Below are positions 49,552-56,997 of a stretch of DNA of 64,000 nt, piece after piece (position 1 is the stretch's first letter; each line of letters begins with the position of its first letter). The translations under genes and the position numbers were made by a program. Origin of the DNA: VRUE01 sp036265675 (GTDB lineage: Bacteria; Actinomycetota; Thermoleophilia; Solirubrobacterales; 70-9); assembly GCA_036265675.1 (NCBI GenBank), contig DATAOP010000047.1, positions 1 through 64,000 of the forward strand. Reading direction: 5' to 3'. The notes under the pieces are model-generated. The model made no database searches, was not told where the DNA came from, and saw only the letters and a program-made list of their open reading frames with translations.

Positions 49552-51066
49552 TCAGCAGCGCCTGTAGAGGATCCAGGACTGGTTGCGGCCGACCTCCTCG
49601 AAACCTGGCGGGACGGTCGAGGTGAATCGCGTCGTGTCGTTGGGATCGAGGATGAAGTTGTGGATCACGAATGGGGATGCCGGTTTCAGAAAGTAGCCGT
49701 GCTGCGGCTGGTGCTGCTCGGAGGAGCTGATGATCCGGCTCGGGGGCACCTTGAGGTCGAAGGCGAGGCGCGGAACCGCGCGGTGGTTCGGGACCGAGAT
49801 CGGCAGGCAGAGGGGTTCGAATGCGTCCGAGCGGGCCAGGTCATGGAGGTCGGACTCGATTTCACCCTGGTTGCTGAGGTCGGTGTGGACCTGGTGCAGG
49901 AGGTCGTACTGGTTCGGCCCCCAGATGACGAACATCAGAGCGACCACGCCGGCGAAGGCCTGCCAGAGCCGCCGCCAGCGATGGCCGGGCTCGAGCAGCC
50001 GCCAGCCGAGCAGGCCGACCGCCACGAACACCGCCAGCACCGCTGCGGCGAGCATCGTGTACCGAGCGATGATCGCGAGGCCGGAGACCGCCAGGACGGC
50101 GAAGGCGCCGAGGGCGAGCACCGCGGCCGCGATCCCGACGGCCGAGCGCCGGCGGAGAAAGACGAAGCCGAGAACGATCCCGCCCGCGGCGCCCACCATT
50201 CCCGGCCACTGCAGCACTTCGCCGAGCCGGCGCGGCCCGTAGAGGATCAGGTCGACCAGCCCGGTCTGGCGTTCGAGCGTTTCGACGGTGTCACGGGTGC
50301 CGGTGAAGGAGTAGGTGGGGCTGCCCGCTGTAATCCAATCGAACAGCGCCCAAAGGATCGGCCCCGCGAGGGCTAGGGCAAGAAGTCCCATCCCACCGGG
50401 AGAGAGAAGGTTGTCCCTCTCCTCTGAGGGCTCGGGCCCCGGTGAGCTGTCCTTGCCGACCCCATCGTCGTCCTCGCCGACCCCATCGGTTGAGGCCGGC
50501 GGGCGGATGTCCAAGAGCAGATATGCGAGGTAGGCGAAGGAGAAGAGCCAGGCCTCGGGGCGGAGGAGGCCGGCGAGGGCGAGGAGGGCGAGGACCGGCC
50601 AGCCGGCGCGCGGCCGCCGGGTCTCGATCACGAGCGTGCCGAGCACGAGCGCGATGTAGGGGAGGTCGACGTAGGCGCGCAGCCCGTTGGAGAGGTAGGG
50701 CGCCCGGGTGAGGACGATCAACGCCGCGACGGCGCCGATCGGGCGGTCGAACCAGAGCGAGCCGAGCCGGTAGACGAGGTAGCCGACGAGGCCGAGCGAG
50801 ACGTAGGCGATCACCATCGTCAGGTCGATCGAGCCGTCGCCGAGCGGGCTTGTGACGAGCCCGAAAAGCTCCGCCAGCGGGTGCGGCGTCGGAGGCAGGG
50901 CGGCGGACATGTCGGGGCTCATCCCTTCCGCCATTTCCCGGCCCCAGAGCAGGGCGTAGATCGTGTCGTAGTTGGGGAACCCGAACGGGAAGATCAGCAG
51001 CAGCAGGGCCGAGACCCCCGCGATCCAGGCGGCCGGCACCAGCTTCCCTCTCGCCCGGGAATTCAC
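49552..51066 (-). CDS. polytopic membrane protein, GT-C glycosyltransferase-like
   Basis: 504 residues, about 10-11 helices and a C-terminal soluble domain. The first loop has 'FPFGFPNYDTIYALLWGREMAEG' and later 'RAPYLSNGLRAYVDLPYIALVL', similar to GT-C polyprenyl-phosphate mannosyltransferase-like proteins, but a clear catalytic DxD is not seen. A hydrophilic insertion of about 35 residues ('DGVGEDDDGVGKDSSPGPEPSEE') interrupts the helices; its DNA holds a 13-base block duplicated at 50455 and 50476 and an inverted repeat at 50394-50444. It is divergent from dnaX. Confidence 0.7.
   Translation of the reverse strand: MNSRARGKLVPAAWIAGVSALLLLIFPFGFPNYDTIYALLWGREMAEGMSPDMSAALPPTPHPLAELFGLVTSPLGDGSIDLTMVIAYVSLGLVGYLVYRLGSLWFDRPIGAVAALIVLTRAPYLSNGLRAYVDLPYIALVLGTLVIETRRPRAGWPVLALLALAGLLRPEAWLFSFAYLAYLLLDIRPPASTDGVGEDDDGVGKDSSPGPEPSEERDNLLSPGGMGLLALALAGPILWALFDWITAGSPTYSFTGTRDTVETLERQTGLVDLILYGPRRLGEVLQWPGMVGAAGGIVLGFVFLRRRSAVGIAAAVLALGAFAVLAVSGLAIIARYTMLAAAVLAVFVAVGLLGWRLLEPGHRWRRLWQAFAGVVALMFVIWGPNQYDLLHQVHTDLSNQGEIESDLHDLARSDAFEPLCLPISVPNHRAVPRLAFDLKVPPSRIISSSEQHQPQHGYFLKPASPFVIHNFILDPNDTTRFTSTVPPGFEEVGRNQSWILYRRC
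50394..50488. repeat. inverted and tandem repeats in a membrane-protein linker
   Basis: CACCGGG (50394-50400) pairs with CCCGGTG (50438-50444), enclosing GGAGAG/CTCTCC. GCCGACCCCATCG occurs at 50455-50467 and 50476-50488, period 21. The whole stretch is coding and in frame (Asp/Gly/Ser/Pro-rich loop). Confidence 0.65.
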
Positions 51067-51115
51067 CGGCGCACCGTACAGGGAGCGGTGGAGCCCGCAG
51101 ATACACTGGGCCGAG

Positions 51116-52858
51116 ATGGCCTCCCCCGGCGATTCGACTTCCCTTTACCGCCGCCATCGCCCCGGCTCCTTCGACGAGGTGGTCGGGCAGCGGCACGTCG
51201 TCCGCACCCTCCGCAACGCGGTCGAGCAGGACAAGGTCCACCACGCCTACCTGTTCGTCGGCTCGCGCGGGACCGGAAAGACGTCGATGGCGAAGATCCT
51301 CGCCCGCTCACTCAACTGCGAGCGCGGCGGGCCGACCGTCAACCCCTGCGGCGAATGCGAATCGTGCCTGACGATCGCGGCGGGCACCTCGATTGACGTG
51401 ATCGAGATGGACGCCGCCTCGAACCGCTCGGTCGACGACATCCGCGACCTCCGCGAGCGGGTCGCCTACGCGCCCGCCGGCGGCCACCACAAGGTCTACA
51501 TCCTCGACGAGGCCCACATGCTCACGAAGGAGGCCTGGAACGCCTTCCTGAAGACGCTCGAGGAGCCGCCGCCGAACACCGTCTTCGTCCTCGCCACGAC
51601 CGAGGCCCACCGGGTGATGCCGACGATCGCCGACCGCTGCCAGCGCTTCGACTTCCAGCGACCCTCGCTCGAGCAGATCTCCGAGGTGCTCGAGAGGGTC
51701 GCCGCCGCCGAGGGGATCGAGATCGAGGAGGGCGCCGTTGCGATGATCGCCCGCTCGGCCTCCGGCAGCTTCCGCGAGGCGCTCGGGACCCTCGACCAGC
51801 TGGTCGCCTTCGGCGGTGAGAAGATCGGGCTCGACTCGGTGCTCGAGCTGCTCGGGGCCGCCGACGCCGAGCTCCTGTTCGGCGCCGTCGACGCAGTCGC
51901 CGCCGAGGACCCGCGGGGTGTCCTGGTCGAGGTCGAGAAGATGGCCCGGTCGGGCCGCGACCCGGCGCAGTTCGCCCGTGACCTGCTCGGTCACCTGCGC
52001 CATTTGCTCGTGACCCAGACCGTCGGCGAGGTCCCCAACACCTTCGTCGTCACCGCGACCGACGCCAACCGCCTCGCCGCCCAGTCGGCCGCCGTCGGGC
52101 CCGCGACGCTGGTGCGGACGATCGACGAGCTGGCGGCGGCGCTGACCGCGGTGCGGGAGGGCGATGACGCCCGGATGGCGGTCGAGATCGCGCTGCTGAA
52201 GGCGGCGCGGCCTGACCTCGACCCCGGGGCGGAGGGGCTCCTCCGCAGGGTCGAGAGGCTTGAACAGAGTCTTCACTCGGATGCGCCCCGGCCCGCGGGT
52301 CCTGTCACGGGGGATGACTCCTCGTCCTCGCGGGACGACGCTGCGGGCGAGGAGTCATCCCCCGCACCACCCGCGGAAGGGACCAAATCCGAGAAAGATG
52401 GCTCTGTCCAGGCCGCTCCGGCAACAGCCCAACAGCCCAATGCACCGGAGTCGGCGACGGGCGCCCCGCCTGAGGGAGGCGCGAGCGAGGGCGAGGGGCT
52501 GTCGCTCGAGGAGATTCAGCGAGTTTGGCCGGCGGTGTTGGATCACCTGTTGAAGTCGGCGCCGGCGCTGGCGGCGACCTTCGAGGGCGCGAGGCCGGTG
52601 GGACTGGATGACGAGGGCCTGAGGATCGGTTTCCCCGGGAACGCCACCTTCAACAAACGCAAGGCGGAGGCGCCAGACAAGCGCGACCAGCTGGTGGAGG
52701 CACTCGACTCGGTGACAGGGCAGAGGCTGCAGCTGCACTACATACTCCTCGACGGCGGCGATGGGGACGGAGAGGAGAAGCCGCCCGAGGAGGCGGTGGA
52801 CCATGAGGCGCTGGTTGAGAGGCTGAAGAGCGAGTTCGACGCAGAGGAGGTCGGTTGA
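51116..52858 (+). CDS. dnaX: DNA polymerase III subunit gamma/tau
   Basis: 580 residues from ATG 51116. Clamp-loader AAA+ motor: Walker A GSRGTGKT at 49-56, zinc cysteines 68, 78, 81 and 84, Walker B/DEAH 'VYILDEAHML', sensor 1 'VFVLATTEAHRV' and the 'DRCQRFDF' region. Domain III ends near 380. A Ser/Asp/Glu/Pro-rich linker (about 395-465) carries a 16-base perfect inverted repeat at DNA level, then a C-terminal domain for the polymerase contact ('WPAVLDHLLKSAPALAATFEGARPV'). TACACT (51102-51107) lies 8 bases before ATG. ebfC overlaps its stop (TGATG). Confidence 0.95.
   Translation: MASPGDSTSLYRRHRPGSFDEVVGQRHVVRTLRNAVEQDKVHHAYLFVGSRGTGKTSMAKILARSLNCERGGPTVNPCGECESCLTIAAGTSIDVIEMDAASNRSVDDIRDLRERVAYAPAGGHHKVYILDEAHMLTKEAWNAFLKTLEEPPPNTVFVLATTEAHRVMPTIADRCQRFDFQRPSLEQISEVLERVAAAEGIEIEEGAVAMIARSASGSFREALGTLDQLVAFGGEKIGLDSVLELLGAADAELLFGAVDAVAAEDPRGVLVEVEKMARSGRDPAQFARDLLGHLRHLLVTQTVGEVPNTFVVTATDANRLAAQSAAVGPATLVRTIDELAAALTAVREGDDARMAVEIALLKAARPDLDPGAEGLLRRVERLEQSLHSDAPRPAGPVTGDDSSSSRDDAAGEESSPAPPAEGTKSEKDGSVQAAPATAQQPNAPESATGAPPEGGASEGEGLSLEEIQRVWPAVLDHLLKSAPALAATFEGARPVGLDDEGLRIGFPGNATFNKRKAEAPDKRDQLVEALDSVTGQRLQLHYILLDGGDGDGEEKPPEEAVDHEALVERLKSEFDAEEVG
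52309..52363. repeat. 16-base perfect inverted repeat inside dnaX
   Basis: GGGGGATGACTCCTCG (52309-52324) and CGAGGAGTCATCCCCC (52348-52363) with a 23-base loop. The reading frame is kept; it encodes Asp/Ser-rich linker residues. Confidence 0.9.
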
Positions 52859-53202
52859 TGGCGCGAGGCGGCGGCCCGGGCGGATTCGACGTGAACGCCC
52901 TGATGAAACAGGCTCAGCAGATGCAGGAGCAGATGCTCCAGGCCCAGGAGCAGCTGAAGGACGAGGTCGTCGAGGCCAGCGCCGGCGGCGGCATGGTCAA
53001 GGTCAAGATGGGCGGCGACCTCACCCTGCGCGAGATCAAGATCGATCCCGAGGCGATCGATCCAGAGGAGTCCGAGAGGCTCGCCGACATGGTCCAGGCC
53101 GCCGTCAATGAGGCGCTGCGGGCCGCCCAGGACCTTGCCGGCTCGAAGATGGGCGGGATCACCGGCGGGCTCGGCGGCGGCATGGGCCTGCCGGGGACTT
53201 GA
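52858..53202 (+). CDS. ebfC: YbaB/EbfC family nucleoid-associated protein
   Basis: 114 residues from ATG 52858 (TGATG with dnaX). A Gly-rich start, then the helical tweezer 'MKQAQQMQEQMLQAQEQLKDEVVEASAGGGMVKVKMGGDL' and 'IDPEEAERLADM'-type region ('EESERLADMVQAAVNEALRAAQDL'), and a Gly/Met-rich tail. It binds DNA as a dimer and is conserved between dnaX and recR in most bacteria. recR starts inside its stop codon (TTGA). Confidence 0.93.
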   Translation: MARGGGPGGFDVNALMKQAQQMQEQMLQAQEQLKDEVVEASAGGGMVKVKMGGDLTLREIKIDPEAIDPEESERLADMVQAAVNEALRAAQDLAGSKMGGITGGLGGGMGLPGT

Positions 53203-53798
53203 ACGGGGAGGGGCCGGCGCCCCTGTCGCGGCTCGTCGCCGAGCTCTCGCGGCTGCCGGGGATCGGTCAGCGCACGGCGCAGCGGCTCGCCTTCCACATC
53301 CTCCGCGCCCCCGCCGAGGAGTCGACGGCGCTCGCCGCCGCGATCCGCGAGGTGAAGGAGAAGGTCGGTCTCTGCGAGCGCTGCTTCAACCTCGCCGAGG
53401 GCCCGCTGTGCAGGATCTGCGTCGACAGCTCGCGCGACCAGACCGTGATCTGCGTCGTCGAGGAGCCCGCCGACGTGATCCCGATCGAGCGCACCCACGA
53501 GTACCGCGGGCTTTACCACGTCCTCGGCGGCGCCCTCTCGCCGATCGACGGCGTCGACGCCGACGACCTGCGGATCGCCGAGCTCGTCAGCCGGGTCGAG
53601 GCGGGAGGGGTCGAGGAGGTCCTGGTCGCGACCAACCCGACCACCACCGGCGAGGCGACGGCCCTCCACATCGCCGAATTGCTCCGCGGTTCGGCGAGGG
53701 TGACGCGGCTCGCCAGCGGCCTCCCGGTCGGGGCCGACCTCGAGCACGCCGACGAGGTCACCCTGGGCAAGGCGCTCGCGGGCCGCCGCAACCTCTGA
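53199..53798 (+). CDS. recR: recombination mediator protein RecR
   Basis: 199 residues from TTG 53199. N-terminal helix-hairpin-helix 'LSRLPGIGQRTAQRLAFHIL', zinc-finger cysteines 59, 62, 71 and 74, Toprim domain 'VICVVEEPADVIPIERTHEYRGLYHVLGG' and 'VLVATNPTTTGEATALHIAELL', and the Walker-like tail 'RLASGLPVGADLEHADEVTL'. It acts with RecF/RecO to load RecA at gaps. The dnaX-ebfC-recR order is the standard one. Confidence 0.95.
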   Translation: MNGEGPAPLSRLVAELSRLPGIGQRTAQRLAFHILRAPAEESTALAAAIREVKEKVGLCERCFNLAEGPLCRICVDSSRDQTVICVVEEPADVIPIERTHEYRGLYHVLGGALSPIDGVDADDLRIAELVSRVEAGGVEEVLVATNPTTTGEATALHIAELLRGSARVTRLASGLPVGADLEHADEVTLGKALAGRRNL

Positions 53799-53863
53799 CC
53801 GCGGCAGCCGGCTGGACGAACGTCCGTGGACGTCTGTCAACCCACTATTAGCTGCCCCGACCC

Positions 53864-54598
53864 TTGCTTGTGTCCGCCGCTTCCGAAACAGTTTCGGATG
53901 TGGAGGCCAGGACACCCAGCGGGGGCGGATCTTCGATCCGCCAGGTGGCGCGCGAGGTCTCCTCGATGCAGGTGCAGCTGCTGGAGAGGCTCGAGCAACA
54001 GCTGGCGAGCGGCGACGTCAGTGCGTTTGCGGCCGCGGCGCGCGACCTGGCGGAGGCGTTCGGGACCGTGTCCGCTTCCGCGATCGGCGCCGTCGCGGAG
54101 GTCGCAGGTGAGCGGGGGCCGGCCACCGAGCCGCCTCCGCAGATGCGGCATCGGCTCGATCAGCTGCTCGAGATGCACAAACGCTACGGGCACCCGTTCG
54201 GAATGCTGGTGATCGACGTCGAGGGGCCGGGGGCGAAAAGCAACGGGCCCGGCAACGGCCGCGAGACGGTGCTGGCGGTTGTCGCCGCGGCGCTTCGCGA
54301 CAGCGTCCGGCTCGTCGACGAGTCCTTCCGGATCGAGGACGACGGCATCTGCGTGCTGGCGCCGAACCAGGACACGGTCGGCGGCGTCCAGATGGCCGAG
54401 CGGCTGCTCGCCCTCCTCGACCAGCTCGAGGCCCTCGGCGGCGCCAGCATCGGGATCTCGGCCGGTGTCGTCGCCTGCCCCGATCACGGCGCCGACGCCG
54501 ACACCCTGCTGCAGGGGGCCGATGAGGCGATGTGGCGGGCGCGAGCCGTCGGGCAGCCGGTCGGGGTCGGCGCGCTGCGGGCTGTGCAAGATCGCTGA
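53864..54598 (+). CDS. degenerate GGDEF-domain protein
   Basis: 244 residues from TTG 53864; GTG 53870 and GTG 53900 are in-frame alternatives. An N-terminal helical part (about 25-95) precedes a diguanylate-cyclase fold: 'RHRLDQLLEMHKRYGHPFGMLVIDVEG', 'AAALRDSVRLVDESFRIEDDGICVLAPN', 'MAERLLALLDQLEALGGASIGISAGVVACPDHGADADTLLQGADEAMWRAR'. Where active enzymes have GG(D/E)EF this one has IEDDG, and substrate-binding residues are changed, so catalysis is unlikely; a regulatory or ligand-binding role is inferred. A 17-base palindrome overlaps the N-terminal codons. A MerR/B12-like gene follows. Confidence 0.8.
   Translation: MLVSAASETVSDVEARTPSGGGSSIRQVAREVSSMQVQLLERLEQQLASGDVSAFAAAARDLAEAFGTVSASAIGAVAEVAGERGPATEPPPQMRHRLDQLLEMHKRYGHPFGMLVIDVEGPGAKSNGPGNGRETVLAVVAAALRDSVRLVDESFRIEDDGICVLAPNQDTVGGVQMAERLLALLDQLEALGGASIGISAGVVACPDHGADADTLLQGADEAMWRARAVGQPVGVGALRAVQDR
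53882..53898. promoter_or_regulatory. 17-base perfect palindrome near the GGDEF gene start
   Basis: TCCGAAAC (53882-53889), A, GTTTCGGA (53891-53898). It ends one base before GTG 53900. If translation starts at that GTG, the palindrome is upstream and could be an operator; if at 53864 it is coding. Confidence 0.45.
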
Positions 54599-54647
54599 CA
54601 GATCCCGAAAATCCGTCCATAACCAGCGTAAACCTGGATTTCCGGTG

Positions 54648-54658
54648 CGAGAATCTCG
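54648..54658. promoter_or_regulatory. short palindrome directly upstream of the MerR/B12-like gene
   Basis: CGAGA-A-TCTCG, three bases before ATG 54662. It is preceded by CCAG-N7-CTGG (from about 54623). Both could be autoregulatory sites; the evidence is position and symmetry only. Confidence 0.35.
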
Positions 54659-54661
54659 TGC

Positions 54662-55501
54662 ATGGCGGGAATTCGAACCAATGCCGCTGCCGAAGTTCTC
54701 GGCGTCAGCCCCAACACGCTGCGCAGCTGGGAGCGTCGCTACGGCTTCCCGAAGCCGAGCCGGACCGCGGGCAACCACCGCCACTATGAGCTGCTCGAGC
54801 TCCAGACCCTGCGCGACGCCCTCGCCCAGACCGGCAATATCTCCTCGGCCGTGGAGCTGGCCCGTCAGCGCCAGTCCGAGCCCGCCAACGGCGACGGCCT
54901 GATCGCCGCCTTCGAGAGCTTCGACGAGAGCGCCGCAGACCGCGCGGTCGAGGAGAGCCTCGCGATCCGGCCGCTGGAGCGCACGGTCGAGGAGCTGCTG
55001 CTCCCCGCCGTCGACCGCCTCGCGATCGAGCCCGATCGCGGCGCCGAGCTCGAGTTCGCCTCGCGCTGGGCAATGGGGTGGCTGCATGGCGCCCGCCGCC
55101 TCGCCTCGGCGGCATCGCGTCCGGCCGGGATCCTGCTGCTCGACTCGAGCCAGGGGGAGGACGTCGAGGAGGTCCACGCCCATGCGCTCGACCTGACCCT
55201 GCGGCGGGCCGGGTTCAGGGTGTTGATGCTCTCCGACGAGCTCGGCGAGGAGCGACTCGAGCGCGCCCTGCGGGCCCTCGACCCCACCGCGATCGTGATC
55301 TGCGGCCCCGGCACCGACACGCCGTCGGCGGTGAAGCTGATCCGTCGGATCCGCGAGGCGGGGTTCGACGCACCGCTGTTCGGCTTCCGCGCCACCGGCC
55401 TGATCGGCGACGCGGTCCCGTCCGCCGGCGAGCGTCCGAGCGAAGTCACCGGGATGCTGAACGCGGACCTCCGCCGCCGGGCTGCGCAGGCGTTCGCCTA
55501 G
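54662..55501 (+). CDS. MerR-family regulator with B12-binding-like domains
   Basis: 279 residues. MerR-type DNA-binding domain 'TNAAAEVLGVSPNTLRSWERRYGFPKPSRTAGNHRHY' at 5-42, a helical middle domain to about 150, and a Rossmann-like C-terminal domain ('GILLLDSSQGEDVEEVHAHALDLTLRRAGFRVLML', 'AIVICGPGTDTPSAVKLIRRIR'). This is the CarH/LitR layout, where B12 acts as a light sensor. Here the His expected to bind cobalt (in a GERH-like motif) is Val within QGEDVEEV, and the capping Glu-His is Glu-Phe, so B12 binding is doubtful. It follows the degenerate GGDEF gene by 63 bases. Confidence 0.8.
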   Translation: MAGIRTNAAAEVLGVSPNTLRSWERRYGFPKPSRTAGNHRHYELLELQTLRDALAQTGNISSAVELARQRQSEPANGDGLIAAFESFDESAADRAVEESLAIRPLERTVEELLLPAVDRLAIEPDRGAELEFASRWAMGWLHGARRLASAASRPAGILLLDSSQGEDVEEVHAHALDLTLRRAGFRVLMLSDELGEERLERALRALDPTAIVICGPGTDTPSAVKLIRRIREAGFDAPLFGFRATGLIGDAVPSAGERPSEVTGMLNADLRRRAAQAFA

Positions 55502-56991
55502 GCCAGCCGCTTCGCCTTCCGCCGCGCCCGGTGGATGCAGCGCCGCCGCGCCTTCTTCCGCCTGATCTTCCGGCACCGCTTCAGCGCCCGTTTGAGCGAG
55601 AAGCGCGGTTTCGGGGCGGTGCCGGGTGGGGGTGGGATTGCCCCGGCCGGAGGCGCGGACGCGAACGGGTCGAAGATCCGCAGGGTGAACGGCCCCTCGC
55701 TATTCGGGCCCGAGCCATCGATCGCGATCGTGTAGCGGACGCCGGCGAGCGCGGGGAGGTCGATGGTGTTGCCGGGCAGCGGTTCGCAGCCGCCTTCCCC
55801 GGTTGCGACCTTGTCGAGCGAGTCGAGCAGGGTGCCGGTGTAGACGGAGAGCACACTGCTGAAGCTGCTTCCGCAGGTGCTGATCCGGACCAGGCGGGAC
55901 TCGGCCGCGGTCCATGAGTACCAGACGGAGGCGAACGGGATCCCGTCACCGAAGCGCGAGTGGTCGGGCTCCTGGCTCTCGGTCCCGGCGTCGAGGTTGG
56001 TTCCTTCGACCGAGATCGGGAGGGTCGGGCCGATCGGCGTTGCGTTCTCGAAGTCGTCGTTGGGCGGCCGGACGAACCTGTGGATGTCAAGCGTGAAGCT
56101 GCCCTCCCGCTCGCCTCCTGATCCGGCGACAGCGATCCGATAGGTGGTCCCCGCTTCGGCCTCGAACCGGAGCGAGCAGTAGGGGAAGCTGACGAGCGGA
56201 ATGGTGGTCGTGACCCGCGTCAGGCTTGCGACCGCCGTTCCCGTGTAGACGCCGAGCCGGGGAGCGAAATCACCGGCGCAGTCCCGCACCACGACCTCCG
56301 CGCTGGTGTCGGGAGTCCAGCGGTACCAGACGGAGTCGGCTGGAGGGAAGTCTTTTTCGTTGTTGCTTGCATGGTGCGGCTCGCCTGGCTCAGTCGTCGC
56401 GAAGACGTTCGAGCCCGGGACCGAGATCGGCAATCCCGGGCCGACGGTCTGGGCCGCGGCGAAGTCGTCGTTGGCCGGCGGCGTCTCCTCGATCATCCGC
56501 AGGACGAAGTTGCCTTCGCCGCCGAAGTAGGTGTCGAATTTGATCCTGTAGGTGGTCCCCCCGACGGCGGCAAAGCTGACCCTGCAGCCGGTGAAGTTTT
56601 CAGCGACCGTGCCCAGGGTCGGGATCGTCGTCCCGGTGTAGGCCCAGAGGCCCTCGTTCCCCGGGCCCTCGACGACGTGGTAGTCGCAGACGTCGACCCG
56701 GACCGGCATCGAGCTGGGGGCCGTCCATTTGAACCAGACGGTGTGGCCTTCGGCGGGTAGCTCCTCGCCGGCCTCGACCGTCGCTTCAACCGTCGACCCC
56801 GGCACTTCGATCGGCAGCGCCGGCCCGATTTCCTGCGCGTTGGCGAAGAGGTCGTTGGCGGGAGCGGCGGCTGCGGCCGCCGGGACGAGCAGACATGCCA
56901 CGAGGGCGGCGGAGGAGACAGCGAGCGGGACGAGCGACTTCACGACGGTTGACCGAGGATACGGCGCGACCGGCGAGCCGGTTCGACTCAT
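55498..56991 (-). CDS. secreted protein with three tandem beta-domain repeats and basic tail
   Basis: 497 residues. After a signal peptide (about 18-43) come three repeats of about 130 residues, each starting 'ANDLFANAQEIGPALPIEVPG' / 'ANDDFAAAQTVGPGLPISVPG' / 'PNDDFENATPIGPTLPISVEG' and containing 'VW(F/Y)(K/R/S)WT', 'VYTGT' and 'GTTYRI'. Each looks like a jelly-roll or pre-peptidase-C-like module. The C-terminus is 'KRALKRCRKIRRKKARRR' plus two more basic stretches, a tail seen in exported proteins of this group. Role unknown, probably on the cell surface. It overlaps the convergent regulator gene by 4 bases. Confidence 0.75.
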   Translation of the reverse strand: MSRTGSPVAPYPRSTVVKSLVPLAVSSAALVACLLVPAAAAAAPANDLFANAQEIGPALPIEVPGSTVEATVEAGEELPAEGHTVWFKWTAPSSMPVRVDVCDYHVVEGPGNEGLWAYTGTTIPTLGTVAENFTGCRVSFAAVGGTTYRIKFDTYFGGEGNFVLRMIEETPPANDDFAAAQTVGPGLPISVPGSNVFATTEPGEPHHASNNEKDFPPADSVWYRWTPDTSAEVVVRDCAGDFAPRLGVYTGTAVASLTRVTTTIPLVSFPYCSLRFEAEAGTTYRIAVAGSGGEREGSFTLDIHRFVRPPNDDFENATPIGPTLPISVEGTNLDAGTESQEPDHSRFGDGIPFASVWYSWTAAESRLVRISTCGSSFSSVLSVYTGTLLDSLDKVATGEGGCEPLPGNTIDLPALAGVRYTIAIDGSGPNSEGPFTLRIFDPFASAPPAGAIPPPPGTAPKPRFSLKRALKRCRKIRRKKARRRCIHRARRKAKRLA

Positions 56992-56997
56992 CGACGC

